The notes under the pieces are model-generated. The model saw only the letters and a program-made list of their open reading frames with translations, did no database searches and was not told the origin of the DNA. Positions 22,552 to 35,440 of a DNA stretch of 64,000 bases are shown here, piece after piece (the stretch's first letter is position 1; each line of letters starts with the position of its first letter). The translations under genes and the position numbers were made by a program. This DNA is from Hsuehochloa calcarea (lineage: Eukaryota > Streptophyta > Magnoliopsida > Poales > Poaceae): the NCBI GenBank assembly GCA_036346395.1, contig CM070604.1, forward strand, positions 50,867,662-50,931,661. Reading direction: 5' to 3'.

Positions 22552-25304
22552 TCACGCGTTCCTATGTTGGCCATGGGAAGGGTGCCCGCCAAACATTGGT
22601 GCGAACGGCAGGTGCGGGTCGAGCTCGGCATGGTGGTGGTACAGCGAGTAGTCAAACCCGGCGGGATCCACCGCGGAGGCGGTCTCGCCGAGCTCCGACC
22701 CTGCCCCGCGCGTGCCCACTCCTCCCCGGTCGTAGCTCCCCACTGGGCAGTGCGCCATGGAGAAGTAGCTCAACCCGGCCGACGCGGCAGGGGAGACGAA
22801 CGCCGGGGAGAAGCCCGGGCCTCTCAGCTGGACGCTCTCCACCGGCGAGAAGGCCACCGCGGCGCTGTCCGGCGTCGTCACGATGGCGCCGTGGAAAGGG
22901 ACGGACGAGAAGGAGAAGGAAGCGGTGGAGGCAGGGGTCGTGGCGTCATGGTCGTGGTCGAGGAAGGACGCCGGCAGCGTCAGCCCCTCGGTCTCCACCT
23001 TCAGACCGTTCTTGAAACTCGCGAGAAGCTCCAGGTTCGGGTCCGGAAGCGGCGGCGGCTGGTTGCCGTCGTGCGCGGCCACCGCGCCGGGAGGAGACGC
23101 CGTCGCGTGGCGCTGCTTCTGGTGGCACGCGTGCACGCCCTGGTACGTGACGTCGAACACGGACAGGTCGGAGTCCGACCGCTGCACCTGCTTCGTGGCG
23201 GGGCACCCTTGCGCGTTGCGGTACGTGCAGCGGTAGTATCCCCTGCAACAACATACATGTCAGTGTCAGAACTCAGAAAGCTAGAAGCTGGTCAGGTATG
23301 GGGCCCATGGGCTGAGGATTCGGATCTACGTGTGCTACACTGGGATTGCGGTTGCAAACGAAGTTTGTAGGATTTTCCCACGAAACAGAACAATTCTTGT
23401 AGGATTTGCACACAAAAAAAAATCTCATATTCCAAACAGCTCTAAAATTCTTATAAAATTATTGTGCTACGACACTTTGCTTGAAACATTGGAGTTTCAC
23501 AAGACCCATGTAAGATTTATCTCGATTTCGTGTGAAATTCTTGCATTCCAAACAAAGTGCCCAGATGGAATTTAAATTCGATGGTATTTTTCGATGTCAG
23601 ATGTTTGAGCCCTTGGGGTGAACCTGGGGAACTTGGCTCCGAGGATGTCCTTCTGGCCGTACTTCCTCCAGCTGAATCCATCGTCCGGGGTGGCTTCTAA
23701 GTTTGCATCTGGTACTCGGAATTTTTCGGTCCATCTTGGCAGGCCCTTCCTGTGTGATTCAGGACCAACAAAATCAAGGGTCAGATCTTAATATATTTTT
23801 TCCCGTTGACTAATGCAAATGCTAATATTTGAGTACTGTGTAACTATGATTATGAAAGATTCCTTTCTTTTTGACCAAAACACCCAAGAACTATGGGTGG
23901 CAGTACTCTCTACTCGCTAGTCTGCCCGTTCGTGCGGTTAGGCACCTTTCAAATATATATGTTTGACGTTTACTAATTATTAATTTGAAAACGGAACTTG
24001 TGCATTAAACAAATATGTGCAAATATCCAACTAATTTAGGTCCTATTTGGAAACAAAAATTCCACAAGAAATGGTTTAATTCACGCACGAATTTGCAAAA
24101 AAAAATAAATGTTCTAAAGGAGGCCTTAGTATTGTTTCGAGTGGCAGATCAGTCGTGTTTATCAGGATAGTACTTTTCAGAGACAGGACTACCCTCGATA
24201 TCGTCTGTTCATGCTACAATGCGCGATCAGACGACTCAGGAGGCGATCTTCACGTAAGGACTGCCCCCCTGAGAAAAGAGCTCCATGTTTCTCATTTAAC
24301 TTTGACTTTGAGAGGAGAAAGTCCACATTACACGCTGATGTTCTTAGATCGGTTAGTCTTTTTTAATCCAACATGATGAATTACTTAGAGCTTTTTGGTA
24401 TTTCTCTGTCAAGTACTAGGTTGCGAGCGGAGTGTAATTTATAGTAGTTATTGCAGATGTAGTGAATATTAGACTATGATGTCTATCTTTTCTTGACACC
24501 TTGAGCTTTTCAGTAAATTGATTGGTGTATAAAACTCAATAGTGAAGTGTGGTAGGCTATAGTTTAGAGCTCTAGTAGTATTTGAATTATTATTTTTTTC
24601 GAGAAGCATTTTTAGTAGCCACCAGCTTGCTGCTTCCATAAGGAGTAACCAGGGTTTGGATTATTGGCCAATAATCAACCGAAAATCAGGATTTTTAGTT
24701 CTATCGAGTACCCTAGTAAAATTAAAAAACAAGCAAAAAGCGGCCGAAATTATTGTTGTCCATTGAAATTTGTTTGAATTTTATAATTTTTATTTTAAAT
24801 CCAAAAAATAATGAAATTTTGATTTAAAAATTTCGGTCAAGTTTAACAAAAAAAAAAATCCGATTTTTGGATATTTCGGTGACATCTGGTAAAAAAAATT
24901 CCGGTAATAAAAACCCTAGGAGTAACTAGTACAACTGTAAAAGTGCACATTTGTGACGTGTGAGGGAGTTTCAATTGTACGCACCTTCTCTTGCACGAGT
25001 CTTGGCGCTCATGCGCAATATCCCTCGCCGTCCTGCCGGAGCTCTCGTCCGCCGACCGCGGCGACTCGGAGCGGTCGGTGCCCCGCGACCCCAATGCGCC
25101 GGCCGCCTCCATGGCCTTCGCGACGGCTATCGCCTTCCCGAACGTGCACTGCAGCTGCCGCGCCGCTCCTCTGCAGTACTCCTCCGCCCGAGACTGCAGC
25201 GCATCGGGCTCCCCGAGCCGCGCGTCGAGCTGCCTCACCTGCTCCTCGCCGTCGGCCAGGATGCTCAGGAGCAAATGGATGTCTCCTCCCGCACCGTCCT
25301 GCAT
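22552..25304 (-). CDS. WRKY: WRKY transcription factor, group III, three exons
   Basis: Nuclear DNA-binding factor recognising W-boxes (TTGACC/T), usually in defence or stress signalling. Exons: 25304-24985, 23749-23624, 23242-22552; all joins keep frame (1137 nt, 378 residues). Exon 2 holds WRKYGQK inside DGFSWRKYGQKDILGAKFP. Exon 3 opens with GYYRCTYRNAQGC and completes the zinc finger C-X7-C-X23-H-X-C, the group III signature. The second intron splits the Arg codon of the PR position, the conserved WRKY intron site; its donor GTTCAC is unusual. Exon 1 has an acidic, leucine-rich start (GDIHLLLSILADGEEQVRQL). The ATG at 25304 is used because the frame upstream has only GTG. Intron 1 (1235 bp) carries transposon-like sequence. 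Exact rice orthologue not assigned. Confidence 0.93.
24640..24925. repeat. dispersed AT-rich repeat in WRKY intron 1
   Basis: Contains GCCGAAATT, AAATTTCGGTC and GGTAATAAAAACC-type blocks in a low-complexity AT-rich context. The same style of sequence recurs at 40735-40900 and 41710-41940 with CCGAAATTTC and GGTAACCGGAG. Probably fragments of one transposon family. Confidence 0.45.
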
Positions 25305-25950
25305 GGTTCTTACTTGATACACGAAATCTAAGCTGTGTTTGGATATATAGCAGCAGCTGGTCCTCGTACCATGGGATCAGTTGGTTAATTCAACAAGAAC
25401 AGATTTGTAGCTGTAGTCAATATGATTCGCCAATGACAGATTTGGAGCGCCAAGCTAGCAGGTAGGAGGAGTGGAAGGATCATGACAAGTTGAGAGAAGA
25501 AGAAGAGAAGAAGAAGAGGCGACCAAGATGACAAGATCGACCTAGGAGCAGCTTACATACGCGCGCATTAGGTAGGAGACGAAGGTCTTTTATATTTACT
25601 TCACTCGCAAGCGTCACCTTGCTGTTGCTGGCATAGCAGCTCCTGACTTCTGAGCCAGAAATGGCAAGATGAGCAATGATTTACTAGATAGGAGACCAAG
25701 GGAGAAGAGGAAAGGAAACTTCTCGCGCTGATGCTCTCGATCTTCTTGCAACTTGCAACTTGCAGCTTGCTAGCTTGCTTGCAAGAATGGAGAAACCAGA
25801 AATGATCGAGAAGGATAGTTATAGAAAGACTAGCTAGCTCGAGAGAGAGAGAGAGAGAGAGAGATGTGACGGCCATTGGTTTTAAGTATGCTACGCTTCT
25901 GGTTCTGGTCTTCTAGATGTTGGTAAGAGGGAGGGAAGTTTGACCGAGAT
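25305..25950 (-). promoter_or_regulatory. WRKY 5' leader and promoter with W-boxes
   Basis: A minus-strand TATA-like ATATAAAAG lies near 25587-25595, about 285 bases before the ATG. A W-box TTGACT (minus) lies at 25415-25420 and a TTGACC (plus) near 25940-25945, consistent with self- or cross-regulation by WRKY proteins. A (GA)n run at 25842-25863 is typical of plant promoters. Confidence 0.5.
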
Positions 25951-26221
25951 AGGGAAACAGAGTTATTTTCCATCGTTTTTTTTTTCTTTGGGTGCTTGTT
26001 GTCTCCCATTTGTTGGTCCAGCTCACCTGGAAACAACTCATATATTATTTTCTCACCAGAATACATGTACATAAGAAGATAAATACAATAAATTTTTGTG
26101 ACACCTAACAATATTTTTTATAGCTACAATATGATATATAACATCTCTACTAACACATTCAAATAGACTACTACCTCCACTACATATGACATGTACTGTC
26201 GTCACTAACACATATACTATT

Positions 26222-26274
<53 letters not shown>

Positions 26275-27718
26275 CTATTTTAATGCACGACAAACTCTAA
26301 TACATGACACAATTAGGCTCGGTAACGAAATTAATTTCAACATCGTTGACCGGTCCTTGGTCATACTTATTATCGTACTGGAAGAGTAGAAAGAAACTGC
26401 TAGGCCCACTCGGTATGGAAAGGCCTCCCGGCCGAAATGTTTGGCATCTTTGTTAGTGGAGGAGAAATACATGGTGTGGTGGCCTACTTTTCTTTTCCTA
26501 GTATCAATTCCCTGGTAATCCCTTATGCTTTAGTTACTTTAATGTAAACACATTATTAGTAGTATATAATGTTGATTTCTATATTATTTTAATTTCGTTT
26601 TGTTGTCATTTAAAAAATTCAGATAGTTTGTTTAGAAACAACTTAGAGAAAAAGGACAGAGGAAAGTCCAAATTATCACTGCAAAGAAAGTAGAGAGGAA
26701 TATGAATTGCTAGTTCTTGGATGGTAAGGTCATGTTCACCTGAAGCCTTAAACTGCCAAGTTAAGCAAGCTAACCTTCTAAGTTAGAACCTTTGACAATT
26801 ATCCTTGCAAAGGAAAGAATGAGATAAAAGTATGAATTAGTTCTTGCTTGGTAAGTTCATGTTCACGGTTCACCTGAACCTTAAGCCTTTAATTAAACTA
26901 CCAAATTAATCAAGCTAGCCTTCTAACTTAGAAATTGACTAGCCAGAGCAAATAAAATGAAGTGTGATGGTCTAATTAGTTTCAACCGAAAGTTCAAGAC
27001 GAGTGCAACGAAATTTCACAAATTAATGTGACACTTACCCAATTATAAACATACTTGGTACGCCTGGAGTAGTATGCTTATTCTCACTGGGTCAGACATG
27101 TTCTCTTTGACGCCTCTGTCTTTTGTGTTGGCATTCACTCACCATGGATTTGCTTTTGGAAAAGTTTCGTGGACTTAATAATATTAAAAAAAAACTAGGA
27201 CAGTGCTGACTGCTGACTGCTGACCCTTCAACCCTCCAATTTTACTGGTCGAGGGAGGGATACGAAGAAGATTTTGGAAGAACTGACCAATAATCTTCAA
27301 ACCTGCTTCCGCGTATACAGAATGAGGAGATATTTTTCTTCTTCTTCTTCTTTGAAAAAAGGTATACAGAAAGAGAAGACAGAAAGTGATGCAGTTGTCA
27401 GAACTTGTGCTTACGCTGGTGTGCTGACTGAGGAAAAGAGGCACAGCCGCACAAGGAACAGTTTGTCATTTAACAGCCAATCAGAAATACCAAGTACCGG
27501 ATAAGATTCTCAGGGAATAAGTTGTGTAAAAAATCCAAAGCAATGATCAGACAAACTTGACACCAATTACTGCATTCAATCGTATTCATTTCAAGAGAAG
27601 AAAGACATGGGACCGTGATTTTTCGAAGTCATATATTAGTTACACGTACATGACACTGTGATTCCATAGAACAATGGAGACTGGAGAAAGCCCGATCATG
27701 CGAGTACTGAAGTATCAA
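25951..27718. other. intergenic with microsatellite and degenerate duplication
   Basis: A (TA)n microsatellite spans about 26224-26272. An imperfect duplication of roughly 110 bases (GTTCATGTTCACCTGAA... to CTTCTAAGTTAGAA) lies at about 26715-26800 and 26850-26935. No recognised gene. Confidence 0.5.
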
Positions 27719-28774
27719 CTAACAGAAAGCAAGAAACCGGTGGATGGCATGAACCCTTCTGCTGCTCTGCAACGTTGCTCCCCCTGTGCTCTTGTAGAGA
27801 GCATCCACGCACGGCAAAAAGACAATCGCTGGAAAGAACACACTCCATATCAAATGGTAATGGGTCAAGATGGATAGCTTTTATGAACTCAAAGCCTTTC
27901 AGCTGGCAAGGGGAAAAACCATTGGGAACATTTAAATACTAACCCTAATGAAATGTGTAGGACAAACAATGGTGGTTGCAGACTCGTAGATAGCTAAGAT
28001 ATGGTACCTTCTTTTCCTTTTCAATCTTTGTGAGTTCTGCAAGAACATCTTCTTTAGCTCTTGAATTTTTCGCCTAGTTCAGCAGAACTTCCAGCAATAC
28101 CATTGTGTTCAGCCCAATGTTCAAGCGCTTGTGGGTTGGGATTTATAGCAGCAACAAGATAAGATTCAAAACTGTTCCCGTATATCCATATCTGACATGG
28201 ATTAACAGAAACATTGAAACGCGAGGCAAATGGCAAGTGAATTGGATACGAAAAAGAGCTAAGGGATCATTCCTGTCTAGCTTGTATGACATGTTTTTGA
28301 TAAGACATGCACTATGTAGTCTCTCAAATGGTTACCTGGAAAAGGATGAGAGACAACCAAACACGGCCTAATTTCGTGGGGAATCCATTATTTTCATCCC
28401 CACGTAGTTTTAAGGATGAATATTTATGCAGGTTTGAGTTATATGTCTATGAATATTGTGTTTATATTCATGAGACTCAATGAGCAATATATATAAGGAG
28501 TATAAGGGGGATATGCTATATACATATAAGGAAATACAAAAGCAGATAAAGAAATACAAAAGGATTCCTATTCTAACACCCTCTCAAACTCATGGTGCAT
28601 CACACACACTGAGTTTGGAGAGAAAATACAAATGTTGTACTCTAGTCTATGGCTTCGTGAAGAAGTCAACTGTTTATAACTCTAACGGTACAAATTGTAA
28701 AGCAAATACTCCCTCTTGTACCTGTGAGCGAGTGTATGAAGAATCTACACTAATGTGCTTGGTGAGCACATGCT

Positions 28775-29005
28775 TCACTGGGTCACGGCAATACTGATAG
28801 CACATGTACCGTTAGACAAAAAAATCGTAGATCCCATCATAGACACTCTAAAATCTGCAAGTAACCACCTCAACCAAGTAACCTCTGCTGTCACTACTGC
28901 CATAGCTCTCAACTCAGTCTCTGCACTCGAATGAGAAAATATAATATGCTTTTTTGTCTTCCAAGCAATCATGGAGGAGCTAAGAAAAACATAGTAAGCA
29001 GAAAG
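28775..29005 (-). pseudogene. copia 1 RNase H, C-terminal half
   Basis: Reads LSAYYVFLSSSMIAWKTKKH and SHSSAETELRAMA, the conserved end of copia RNase H. Its N-terminal half (SDATW) lies at about 31996-32060, on the far side of the inserted solo LTR. Confidence 0.85.
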
Positions 29006-31995
29006 AGAACTGTAACATCCAATTTCTTGAATTCGAGTTGAAATTTTCAAAATAGAAATCTCGAGTTGGATTAGGGTTCTTACCTGGGCTTGGCCGTCAG
29101 CCGTTCTCCCCGGCCCGGCCCGCGCCTCAGTCGCCGCTCCCCGCCTCGCTCGGTCACCCACAAGGCGCCATCCCTTGCAAATGCAAGAAGACGCCGGCCG
29201 CTGGCTCGGCGCCGCCACGCCTTGGTCACTGTCCCGCGTGGCCGACCCGCACCCTCCTCTCTCTTTCTATCTCCGGCGCGACCGCCGCTTCCGGCTTTGC
29301 CACCGCCCTCGGCTTCTCCGCCCACGCGCCCATCCCCTGCCGCTCGCCCATCCCCTGTAGCCCCGCCGCTCGGTCCCCCTTGCCCGGCTCCTTGCTCCTT
29401 CCTCCTCCTCGGCTATTTAAGGCGGTGAGCCCCTCTTCTTCTCCCGGCACCTCCACCTTCTTCCTCGCAGCAGAGCCGCCCCTTTTCTCCACCTCGGCCG
29501 TCGCCGCCTCCGCCTCCGCCTCCAACCGCCGCTGCCTTCGCCGCCGCCTCGGCTCCTTCCTCGCCTCCGGTGCCACCGAATCGCCGCCATTTCCTCCTCT
29601 CCCTTCCCCCACCGCCGTGCGCTCCGCCTCCTCCCCCGCTCTCTCCCCGCCCTCTCCCCGCCCTCTCTCTCCCGTTTTCCCCGCCGCCTCCTCGTCTCCT
29701 CCGCGCGACGGAGAAGATGAGGCGACGCGCGCGCGCCGCCGCTTTATCCTCGCACGCACAGACTCTGACGGGTGGGCCCCACCTCAGCGTCGCCGTCTGG
29801 TGACAAGTGGGCCGGGCCGACCGTAAATCGCCTGCGGCGTCGTCGTGCGTGGACCAGATCCTCGCGATCAGAAGGCACCGAGCCACGTGTCGGCTCGGAG
29901 AATTTCTGGATTTTTCAATTTTCTAGTTAACTGAAAAATTCATTTTAAAGTTTCAAAAATTCATAACTTTTTCATTATAACTCGAAAATTATAAAACTTG
30001 TGCCCAAAAATTTGTAATTTCAAGACCTATATTATGGTACTGGTTTGATTTATTTTTTAAGTCATTTACTATGGTTATTGTATTTATTTGCCTTGTTTGT
30101 GTGTCTTTTATTTCTGGTACGATCGCCCGAGTAGAGTACGAAGAAGCCGGTGACCTCAGCTTCGACCACACTCAAGGATACCTAGATTCTTCAACCTTTG
30201 ACCCAGGCGAGTCAACAATTTGATCATGTTGAACCTAAATTTTATGCAAATTATGTTCTTTTAAAATAGCAAATTGCATGCTTTAATTTTATGCAAATGT
30301 ATGTTAAATGGTCATAAGGTAGCTAAATGCCAGCTTGGTTGTTAAGTAATTATTATACCTTGTCCTTGATAATTGAACTCCCTGATCCTTGTTACCCTAG
30401 TAATTATATGGTAACTTACTAGTTATAGTCTGTACTTTAGTGCCATGCTAGCCTTGCTTGAGTACCGGGGTGCTAATAACCCCAATCACCATCATTTAAG
30501 CATAAAGATTGTGTTGGGCAGTCATTGGGGTAAATGACTGAAATGGTTGAGTTAATTTATTTTATACTTCTCTAAAACCCTGAAACTTGCTAATACCACA
30601 TCTGACGGATGATAAGAGTGGTGGGTGTCATCGTGCAAGAGAGTGGTTGGTATGTGGTATGAGCCGCCCGGATAGATTAAGGACTTAATCTTGTCATGAC
30701 CTCCCGTGTAAAACAAGTATAACCACAAGTTTGCAAAGTGCAACTTGGCTTAGTAAAATTATCAAACTCTGAATGCCATCTCGCATGGTGGGAAAGAGGG
30801 AATGTGCAAGTGGCAGGATGCGTTCCGGCTTGAAAGGGGCACCGAGGAAAGGTGAAGTTTGCCAGTCGCTAAGGGGTAGGTTGACTCCGCGTTCAACTAC
30901 TCCAGTCGCTGAGGTGAACATCCCGCACAACGTATGGGTGTAACCCCATATGGGTGAGATGACGGAAGGGGCAAGATAGTTCAAAAGGTTACTGTGACGA
31001 TCGCTCAACTACATGACTACGGAATCATGTGGGGTAACGAGTATGATTGTCTCTTGTGGGTACAGTGTACAAACTCTTCAGAGTCAAAACTGTTTAAACA
31101 GTCGCGCCTACGATCATAGGCGGACATGGGAACTTAACTTGAGGTAGTTATATTTCAAAAATCTTGGTGGGTGGAATGAAAAATCAGGTCGGCTCATCTA
31201 GCCGGAGGTTTGGTATTTTTCCCTGGATCGTCGTATCCAGTGTGGTTAATGTATGAAGGTAACTCCAATTAAATTAAGCATTTGTAGAGTCTCCAATGGA
31301 GGGAATCTCTACTATTATTTAATATTGTAATTATCTTCCCTAATAAATGCAATTTGTTTAAAATGCTAAGTCATAGGAATTTGTAATTATGATATTTACA
31401 AATATTGCTTTGCACAACTAAAAGAACCCGAGCCATCCTTGTTAGCCGTGCATCTATATTATTGCATCTGTTGTGTTGGCTCGCGAGCACGGTGGTTGTG
31501 CTCACTCTCGCTCTTTCCCCCCAAACCCCATAATCTGCTGAGCAGGACGATTATGCCTACTACGAGGAGCAAGGATTCGACGGTCAAGACCGGGGCGAGG
31601 AATAGTTAGTTTCGTAGGCTAGAGCTCGCCACAGTCTAGCTGGCTCCGCAGGTGCCGGCGTACAACCAATGTTCACCAACTCTCTTTGGTTAGTATCGGC
31701 TGTACGTATGTCACCGCAGTCGCTCGCCTGTGAGGTGTTGCACCCTGTCCCTTTTGCTTCCGCGCCTGTTTCTTTAAGTTATGTAATGAACTTATTTGGC
31801 CTGGTTGGCCCACTTTTGTAAACTCGACCCGACGTGGTCTATTTAACTGTGTGGTTGTATTATTATGTTGGAATGTTCCGCGATGTATGAAATGATCCAG
31901 TAATGTGAACTGTGAGCGCTACCCACTGATCCAGGGAGTAGCGCAGGCTAATCACAGAGGATTCTGGATTAAGAAAATCCGGGTCCGACAAGAAC
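29006..31995 (+). mobile_element. solo LTR (2980 bp) with TSD AGAAC, nested in copia 1
   Basis: 29011-31990 begins TGTAACATCCAATT and ends GGGTCCGACA, flanked by AGAAC at 29006-29010 and 31991-31995. There are no gag or pol domains inside, so it is a single long LTR. The GC-rich U3 (about 29090-29830) contains a TATA-like GGCTATTTAAGGCGG near 29409, giving plus orientation. The TGTAACA start, ACA end and length recall large rice gypsy LTRs of the RIRE3/RIRE8 kind (from memory). The long GC-rich ORFs here are compositional. Confidence 0.9.
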
Positions 31996-34740
31996 GATGA
32001 TCAAAAGGATAACTAGTCCAGGTCGCATCAGAGTACGTCTGAAGTTGTAGTGAGGTGGAACTAGGGAAAAACAAATGACGAGAGATAATCCCACACAAGT
32101 AGCAAAGAACACAAAGAAAGTGACTGTAGTGAAGATGGGTAGGACGAGCCATGAACTGGCTCAAGATATGAACAACATAACCAATATCAGGACGAGTGCT
32201 CACAAGATACACCAAATTCCTAACAAGATGACGATATCGATTAGGATTCTCAAGAAGATCACAATCAGTGGCACAAAACTATAGAGATAGCTCCATGGGA
32301 GTCTCGGCAGTGCGAATGTCAGTCAGACCAGACCAATCAAGAAGATGATGAACATACTTCTGCTGGGAGAGGTAGTAGCTCTCAGGCATGGAAGAGACCT
32401 CAATCCCAAGGAAGTATATAAGAGTACCGAGATCAGTCATCAAAAACTACTTACTAAGATGCTTCTTCACATACGTGATGAATTAGCAATCATCACCAGT
32501 GATGATCATATCATCAACGTACAAAAGAAGTAGTGTCCTATCCCGAGATGAGACATGGATAAAAAGAGCAGGATCGTGGAACTGATAGAGAAATCGACAG
32601 TAGTAATCACTGAAGTAAAATGCGCAAACCAGACACGAGTAGCCTATTTGAGGCCATAAAGAGCATGACGAAAACAACAGACGTGCTCATCGGGAACATA
32701 ATACCCAGGTGGTGGTTGTATATAGACCTCCTCATGCAAAACACCATTAATAAATGAATTATTAACACCCAGCTGAGAGATAGACCACTGGCAAACAGAA
32801 GTAACCGCAACAAGAGTGCGAACATTGGTCATATGGGTAACAGTGGCAAAAGTCTCATCGTAGTCACGACCGAACTCCTACTGAAAGCCGTGAGCCACAA
32901 AACGAGCTTTTAGCGCTCGATAGTACCATCAGACTAGGATCTTAATCTTATACATCCAGTTGCACGTGATAGGAAGAGCATGCACAGGTGTCAGAACAAT
33001 ATCCCAAGTCTTTTTACGTCGAAGAGCATCAAGCTCCTCTGCCATAGTGAGTTGTCACTCAGAATGGGAGCAGCCCCACGATAAGAACTAGACTTAGTAA
33101 CAGAGATAACATGAGCCATCGGAGCAAATCCAAGACAATCAGGAGGTCGAAGGGATGTCCGGTCACAAAGGGTGTAACGAGGAGCATCATTAGGAGGATG
33201 AAGTGTGGGTGTCGGCAAGATACCAGGAGAAGAGACTGGTGAAGGACGAGGACAACTAGAGTAGTGAATACCAGATAAACAAGATGGTGGTGTTGCAGAA
33301 ACAAGAGACGGTGCTGCAGGAGGCAACATCGGATGCAGAGGTACAGAAGGAACCATTGAAGACAGACTAGGGGAAGACTGTGATAGTGAAAAAAATGGGT
33401 GAAGAGTCAGAAAGAGACAACCATAAAACCGAGTCAATAGTGGAAGCAGAAGAAGGAGTCGAATCTCGATAGAAGAAATGTTGAGATTCATCAAAGACAA
33501 CATCTCGTGGAATTCTGATATGTCGAATAGAAGGATCATAGAAGCGATAACCCTTATGGTCAGAACTATAACCAAGAAACACACACTCAACTGACTGAGC
33601 CGATAGTCTCGTGCGCTCACGAGGTTGTAGCAGAACAAAATAAGTACAACAAAAACACGAAGATGGGTGTACTGGGGGCTCGAGAGTAGAGATGCTCTAT
33701 AGAACTGACACCCTTAAGAGCAGTGGAAGGCTGCATATTGATGAGATGTGCAGGCATAGAAACAGTCTCAGCCCAGAACTGTAGTGGAACGTGAGAGTCA
33801 AGGAGAAGAGTGCGGACGGTCTCAATTAGATGACGATGTTTGCGCTCAGCAACTCCATTCTCAGTATGGGCACCAAGACAAGAAGACTAGTAAAGAGTGC
33901 CCTGCTCAGAAAGAAACTGTCTAAAAGCGTCAGAACAGTACTTACCAGCAGAATCACGACAAAAAGTACGGTTGAATAATCAAACTGAGTACGAACTATC
34001 ATTGCAAATCTATGATAGATCGCAAGAAACTGACCACGATTAGACATAGGGAAAATCCATGTAAAACAAAAATAATCATCAATGGAGATCACATAAAATT
34101 TATGTCCGCCTTTAGAGATAATAGGTTTTTGTCTCCATACATCTGAATGAAGTAAGTCAAAAGGACAAGAAGAGAAGGACTCACTAGAATGATAAAGAAG
34201 TTATAGCTGCTTACCCAGCTTACAACCCTGACAAAATATAACTGTATCAATAGTAACACGTCCAAGAACACCCTGACGAACTAATGAAGAAAGACGAAAC
34301 CCACACAAGTGACCTAGACGATGATGCCAATGCGTAAAAATCTCCAGAGGTGGTGGCAGCAGTGGCGGTGGAGGTAGACGTAGAGGTGATAGGAGCAACT
34401 GAAGTGGACAGAAGGTAGAGACGGTCAAGGGTGTAGAGACCCTGACGATCCCTACAGCGCCGACCAGTCTCAAGTACCATCCATGTCTGTCGATCATGAA
34501 TGAAACAGGAGTAAGAGTCAAAACCAACCCTACAGCCGAGATCGACAAGCTGACCCACCGAAAAAAGTTGCATGGTAAGCTGGAGAACATGGAAAACAAC
34601 TGTATTAGAAAAATCAGTGGACAAAAGAGTTCCTTGACAACTGACAGACAAAAGAGTACCGTCAGCTGTCTGAACAGAGATAGGAAAAATAGGAGGTCCT
34701 ACTGAAACGAGAGATGTGGAGTCCGATGACAGCAGAGGTT
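31996..34740 (-). pseudogene. copia 1 integrase and reverse transcriptase
   Basis: 34201-34651: GAG-pre-integrase with HWHHRLGHL and CQGCKLGKQ (HHCC). 33826-34092: integrase core start (ISIDDYFCFTWIFPM). 33367-33582: integrase C-terminus (FLGYSSDHKGYRFYDP). 32483-32832: RT with NNSFINGVLHEEVYIQPPPG and LLLYVDDMIITG. 31952-32215: STRPDIGYVVHILSQFM and YSDATW. Frames change repeatedly. Confidence 0.82.
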
Positions 34741-35440
34741 ACCGTGTTATGAATATTGTATGTATATTCGTGAGGCCCAGTGGGCAATATATATATGGAG
34801 TACAATGAGGATATGACATATACAGATAAGGAAATATAAAAGGCAAATAAGGAAATACAAAGGATTCCTATTCTAACAATATGCCCATAACAAACTAGTA
34901 TTGTTGTGATAGTGCATTTCAATATAAATTCTTTGTGACAACAATTCTAGTGCACAAGAAATTAAGCTAAGCTAAGAAATATTATTATGAATCACACACT
35001 TGTTCCAAGCATGCTGACGATTTTATCAACATATTGTGGCATTAGTAGTCATCACGTTGTACTAAGTTCTCTTCCAACCCAAGACCTGATTTCCTACAAA
35101 TTTCAAAATCCTATATAATAATTCTTTCACCAAGCATCATAAGCATATAGGCAAAGAAAAAGGACAAACATAGTAAAAGCAAAAATTGAGACAATTCCTT
35201 GCTAAGTGACCAAATGAGTACGGTATTTACCGAATCAATCTCTTGAAGAACACCATAGACATTTTCTATATTTTCCACTACAACGTATTCTCCCTATGAA
35301 AGCTTGAATATATTTTTCTTTCTGTCAATGATTTTCAAGGATCCATTTGGTTCCCACTCACCAACATCCCCTGCATAGTTATTTTACTTACATTCATCAT
35401 CTAAAAGATAATGTCTCACAATCTCCAGCTATGTAAGACC

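Larger units (their letters stand above)
28441..34883 (-). mobile_element. copia element 1 inside a LACS intron
   Basis: Short LTRs near 28444-28578 and 34745-34878 share TATGAATATTGT... and end ATTCCTATTCTAACA. ATATG flanks both ends (28441-28445, partly overlapping the LTR start, and 34879-34883). Minus-strand order of pol domains is integrase, RT, RNase H, as in Ty1/copia. Gag and most of the protease are missing next to the right LTR. It is interrupted by a solo LTR in RNase H. Many stops; inactive. Confidence 0.85.

Noticed and set aside
22564..23370. 268-codon plus-strand ORF
   Set aside because: Antisense shadow of GC-rich WRKY exon 3; no homology.
29226..29886. Long GC-rich ORFs on both strands
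   Set aside because: They lie inside the solo LTR U3 region; arginine, proline or glycine runs reflect base composition only.
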